Below, in pieces: positions 24,745-26,581 of a DNA stretch of 26,581 nt. The DNA lies in contig CAYMJJ010000031.1 in NCBI GenBank assembly GCA_964390445.1, positions 1 through 26,581 on the forward strand, read 5' to 3'. Source of the stretch: Anderseniella sp964390445 (lineage in GTDB: Bacteria; Pseudomonadota; Alphaproteobacteria; Rhizobiales; Aestuariivirgaceae). Both the position numbers and the translations under genes were made by a program. The notes beneath the pieces were generated by a model. The model did not search any database. It saw nothing but the letters and a program-made list of their open reading frames with translations, and was not told the DNA's origin. Every line of letters starts with the position of its first letter. Position 1 is the first letter of the stretch.

Positions 24745-24776
24745 GAAGGCGGTTTCCATGACCTGGAACCGCCTTC
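24745..24776 (+). promoter_or_regulatory. hairpin enclosing the start codon of the ClpP-fold gene
   Basis: GAAGGCGGTTTCC (24745-24757) pairs with GGAACCGCCTTC (24765-24776): 12 base pairs with one bulged T and a 7-nt loop that holds the ATG at 24758. The weak ribosome site GAAGG is in the stem. There is no T tract after it, so it looks more like a translation control element than a standard rne terminator. Confidence 0.6.
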
Positions 24777-25390
24777 TGCTGTTGGTCATGGCCAGCGTGG
24801 TCATCTACCTCGGCCACAACCTGTACCAGCGCGAGCGCGTCAACCTTGGCCGGCTGAACGTCGAACGGGTGGGCGACGCGGTGGTGCTGGAGTGGCGCTC
24901 AGCGGTCGACATCCCCATGGTCACGCGCTTCACCGAGGCCTTCGACGCGTGGCAGGGCCGAACCGGAAGGTTCGTCATCAAGCTGCATTCGCCCGGTGGG
25001 TCGATCCGTGAAGGGCGTGAACTGATCGAACTGATCGGCCGCATCAAGCGCACCGCCACCGTTGACACCCTGGTCGCGGACGGCGACAGGTGTGCATCGA
25101 TGTGCGTGCCGATCTACCTGCAGGGCCAGTCGCGCATTGCCGGTCCGCGTGCGCGCTTCATGTTCCATGAGCCGCGCCGCTATGCCACCCACACCGGCGA
25201 GCGCGTCAACCAGCCAGGCTGGGAGCAACGCGCCATGACGCAGCGCTTCTTTGACCGCTACCTGCTCAACTCGCCGATGAGTGCGGACTGGCTTGCCCAG
25301 CTCGAAAGGGAGTGGACTGGCAAGGACATCTGGAAGACGGCTACGGAACTGGTTCGTGAAGGTTCGGGCGTGGTCACCGACCTGCGCTGA
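24758..25390 (+). CDS. membrane-anchored ClpP/SDH-fold protein (COG3904-like)
   Basis: A 210-residue protein with one N-terminal membrane helix (about 4-20) and a ClpP/crotonase-like domain. FVIKLHSPGGSIREGRELIELI (glycine turn at 78-82) and DRCASMCVPIYLQG (112-116, candidate nucleophile Ser114 between two Cys) are followed by FMFHEP (His137, 23 residues on). That Ser-His spacing resembles ClpP/SppA (family knowledge). The two Cys could form a disulfide if the domain faces the periplasm. It may be a protease or a non-catalytic relative; the substrate is unknown. It starts 31 nt after rne, with its ATG in a hairpin loop, so it may be cotranscribed with rne but poorly translated. Confidence 0.75.
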   Translation: MTWNRLLLLVMASVVIYLGHNLYQRERVNLGRLNVERVGDAVVLEWRSAVDIPMVTRFTEAFDAWQGRTGRFVIKLHSPGGSIREGRELIELIGRIKRTATVDTLVADGDRCASMCVPIYLQGQSRIAGPRARFMFHEPRRYATHTGERVNQPGWEQRAMTQRFFDRYLLNSPMSADWLAQLEREWTGKDIWKTATELVREGSGVVTDLR

Positions 25391-25395
25391 GCCTG

Positions 25396-25430
25396 TAGAG
25401 CATCATTCAAGCAAAGCGGCTGGTGCTCTA
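25396..25430. terminator. palindromic element between convergent genes
   Basis: TAGAGCA (25396-25402) and TGCTCTA (25424-25430) are perfect arms around 21 bases; the right arm overlaps the stop codon of the LysE-family gene. Elements bounded by TAGAGC...GCTCTA are abundant intergenic palindromes in Rhizobiales genomes (recalled knowledge). It may serve as a bidirectional terminator. Confidence 0.45.
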
Positions 25431-26036
25431 AAGCAGCCCCGCTACCAGCTTCGCCGCCAACGCCCACATCACCAGCCCGATCGCGATGTCCAGCACCTGC
25501 CAGCTGCGCGGCCGGGCGAACACCGGGGCCAGCATGCGCGCGCCGTATCCAAGCGTGAAGAACCAGGTGAACGACCCCGCGCATGCGCCCAGCGCGTAGG
25601 CCAGCCGGTCGACGCCTTCATAGCGCGCAGACAGTCCGCCCAGCAGCACCACCGTGTCGAGATAGACATGCGGATTGAGGAAAGTGAACGCCAGGCAGGC
25701 CGCAACCGCCTGCTTTAACGGCAGTGACGGCCCTGCTCCCGCCTTCAGCACATCCGGCGACAGGGCGCGGCGAAACGCCATCACGCCGTAGGCAAACAGG
25801 AAGATTGCTCCACCGAGGCTCACCGCCAGAAGGGCAGCCGGATACCGGCGGATCAGCGTACCCAGGCCGGCAACGCCAGCGCCGATCAGCACGGCATCGG
25901 CCAGTGCACAGATCAGGCACAGCACGAACACATGCTCACGCTTGAGCCCCTGACGCAGGATGAACGCGTTTTGCGCGCCAATCGCCATGATCAGCGAGAT
26001 CGCCAGCAGATAGCCAGCCAACGCTGCTGCAACCAT
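25428..26036 (-). CDS. LysE/ArgO family amino-acid exporter
   Basis: A 202-residue membrane protein from the ATG at 26036 (MVAAALAGYLLAISLIMAIG); an in-frame ATG at 26060 would add eight residues ahead of the first helix and is unlikely. It has about five to six hydrophobic helices. The signatures GAQNAFILRQGL (near 20-31) and FLNPHVYLDTVVLLGG are those of the LysE/ArgO group, which exports lysine and arginine (family knowledge). It is divergent from an ArgP/LysG-type regulator, the classic pairing in which the regulator switches on the exporter when basic amino acids accumulate. Its ribosome site is a run of eight G (26044-26051), which could slip. Confidence 0.92.
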   Translation of the reverse strand: MVAAALAGYLLAISLIMAIGAQNAFILRQGLKREHVFVLCLICALADAVLIGAGVAGLGTLIRRYPAALLAVSLGGAIFLFAYGVMAFRRALSPDVLKAGAGPSLPLKQAVAACLAFTFLNPHVYLDTVVLLGGLSARYEGVDRLAYALGACAGSFTWFFTLGYGARMLAPVFARPRSWQVLDIAIGLVMWALAAKLVAGLL

Positions 26037-26114
26037 GTTGCGTCCCCCCCCTGTCGCCATTCTGGTGACACCAGCACTAGCGACTTGGCTTCAGATAAGA
26101 CAAACTGATTGTTC

Positions 26115-26127
26115 TAAGCCTGAATTA
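26115..26127. promoter_or_regulatory. LysR-type T-N11-A box
   Basis: TAAGCCTGAATTA has the T-N11-A form, within the dyad CTAA-N7-TTAG (26114-26128), in the gap between the exporter and the regulator and about 10 nt before the regulator ATG. A second rough dyad (AGACAA...TTGTTCT) is adjacent. A plausible ArgP/LysG site. Confidence 0.45.
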
Positions 26128-26136
26128 GGATTTCTA

Positions 26137-26581
26137 ATGCAACTGGACTACAACCATCTCGCCGCGCTGGCCGCAGTGATCCGCACCGGCAGCTTCGACA
26201 AGGCAGCCACTGCGCTTGGTGTGACGCCGTCGGCGGTTTCCCAGCGCATCAAGTTGCTGGAAGAGCGCACAGGCACCGTACTGGTGGTGCGTGCCGCGCC
26301 GTGTACCGCTACTTCCGCCGGGCTCCGGCTGGTCCGGCACGCCGAAGACGTCAGCGTGCTGGAAGCCTCGCTCGGGGCAGACATCGGGGCACTTCAGCAA
26401 GGCGGCGAGCGCACCACGTTGCGCCTTGCAGTCAATGCAGACAGCCTCGCCACGTGGTTCATCCCCGCGCTTGCGGCAACGCACGGCTTCCTGTTCGACC
26501 TCGTGATCGACGACGAGGGCCACAGCGCAGACTGGCTCAGGCGGGGCGAGGTATCGGCTGCAGTCACCAGCACATCGCGCG
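26137..26581 (+). CDS. LysR family regulator, ArgP/LysG type (5' part)
   Basis: The frame is open from ATG 26137 to the end of the window, giving about 148 residues of a protein normally near 290-300. MQLDYNHLAALAAVIRTGSF, then DKAATALGVTPSAVSQRIKLLEERTG is the LysR winged-helix DNA-binding domain. The following VLVVRAAPCTATSAGLRLVRHAEDVSVLE is characteristic of the ArgP (IciA)/LysG branch. The start of the effector domain (TLRLAVNADSLATWFIPAL) is also visible. Being divergent from a LysE/ArgO exporter supports a role in activating basic amino-acid export. The C-terminal part of the effector domain lies outside the window. Confidence 0.92.
   Translation, partial: MQLDYNHLAALAAVIRTGSFDKAATALGVTPSAVSQRIKLLEERTGTVLVVRAAPCTATSAGLRLVRHAEDVSVLEASLGADIGALQQGGERTTLRLAVNADSLATWFIPALAATHGFLFDLVIDDEGHSADWLRRGEVSAAVTSTSR

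Noticed and set aside
1..26581. CRISPR arrays, tRNA genes, transposases, phage genes
   Set aside because: No regularly spaced repeats, cloverleaf-like segments or transposase/integrase motifs were seen in the reading frames or gaps.

Overview
The window is a GC-rich stretch of bacterial chromosome, almost certainly from an alphaproteobacterium and probably Rhizobiales-like (inference). Three things point that way: the linked order rne / amiC / mrcA / prfB, an RNase E whose S1 domain is split by a long acidic insertion, and an M23 peptidase gene overlapping a bactofilin gene. No tRNA, rRNA, CRISPR array, insertion sequence or prophage was seen.

Layout. (1) 1-4211 is an accessory-looking segment. 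It holds the end of an alpha/beta hydrolase gene, an overlapping iron-type alcohol dehydrogenase that has lost its normal stop, two opposite-strand orphan solute-binding proteins (a TctC/Bug type and a TRAP-TAXI type), and a 160-bp scar that fuses bits of a second hydrolase-dehydrogenase copy. (2) 4212-6470 holds a secreted rhodanese and a secreted DsrE-like protein, divergent from an NsrR-like Rrf2 regulator with a candidate operator between them, followed by two small membrane proteins. (3) 6588-13206 is housekeeping: anmK and tyrS (divergent), a giant AsmA/YhdP-type envelope protein, and a PrxQ/Bcp peroxiredoxin without the usual resolving cysteine. (4) 13419-21244 is cell-envelope and translation: M23 endopeptidase plus bactofilin on the plus strand; on the minus strand amiC, PBP1A, prfB (with an intact programmed +1 frameshift) and an M15-like protein. 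(5) 21925-26581 holds rne with a long leader, a ClpP-fold membrane-anchored protein whose start codon sits in a hairpin loop, then a LysE/ArgO exporter divergent from an ArgP/LysG-type regulator that runs off the end.

How the genes work together. Much of the window serves peptidoglycan: PBP1A builds it, AmiC and the M23 protein cut it, bactofilin probably positions the M23 protein, AnmK recycles anhydroMurNAc, and YhdP-like proteins act in envelope lipid transport. The rhodanese/DsrE/Rrf2 group looks like a periplasmic sulfur-handling unit under Fe-S cluster control. The most unusual points are the recombination scars around the hydrolase-dehydrogenase pair, the orphan solute-binding-protein pair, the Rrf2-linked periplasmic sulfur pair, and two RNA hairpins that overlap translation-start signals.
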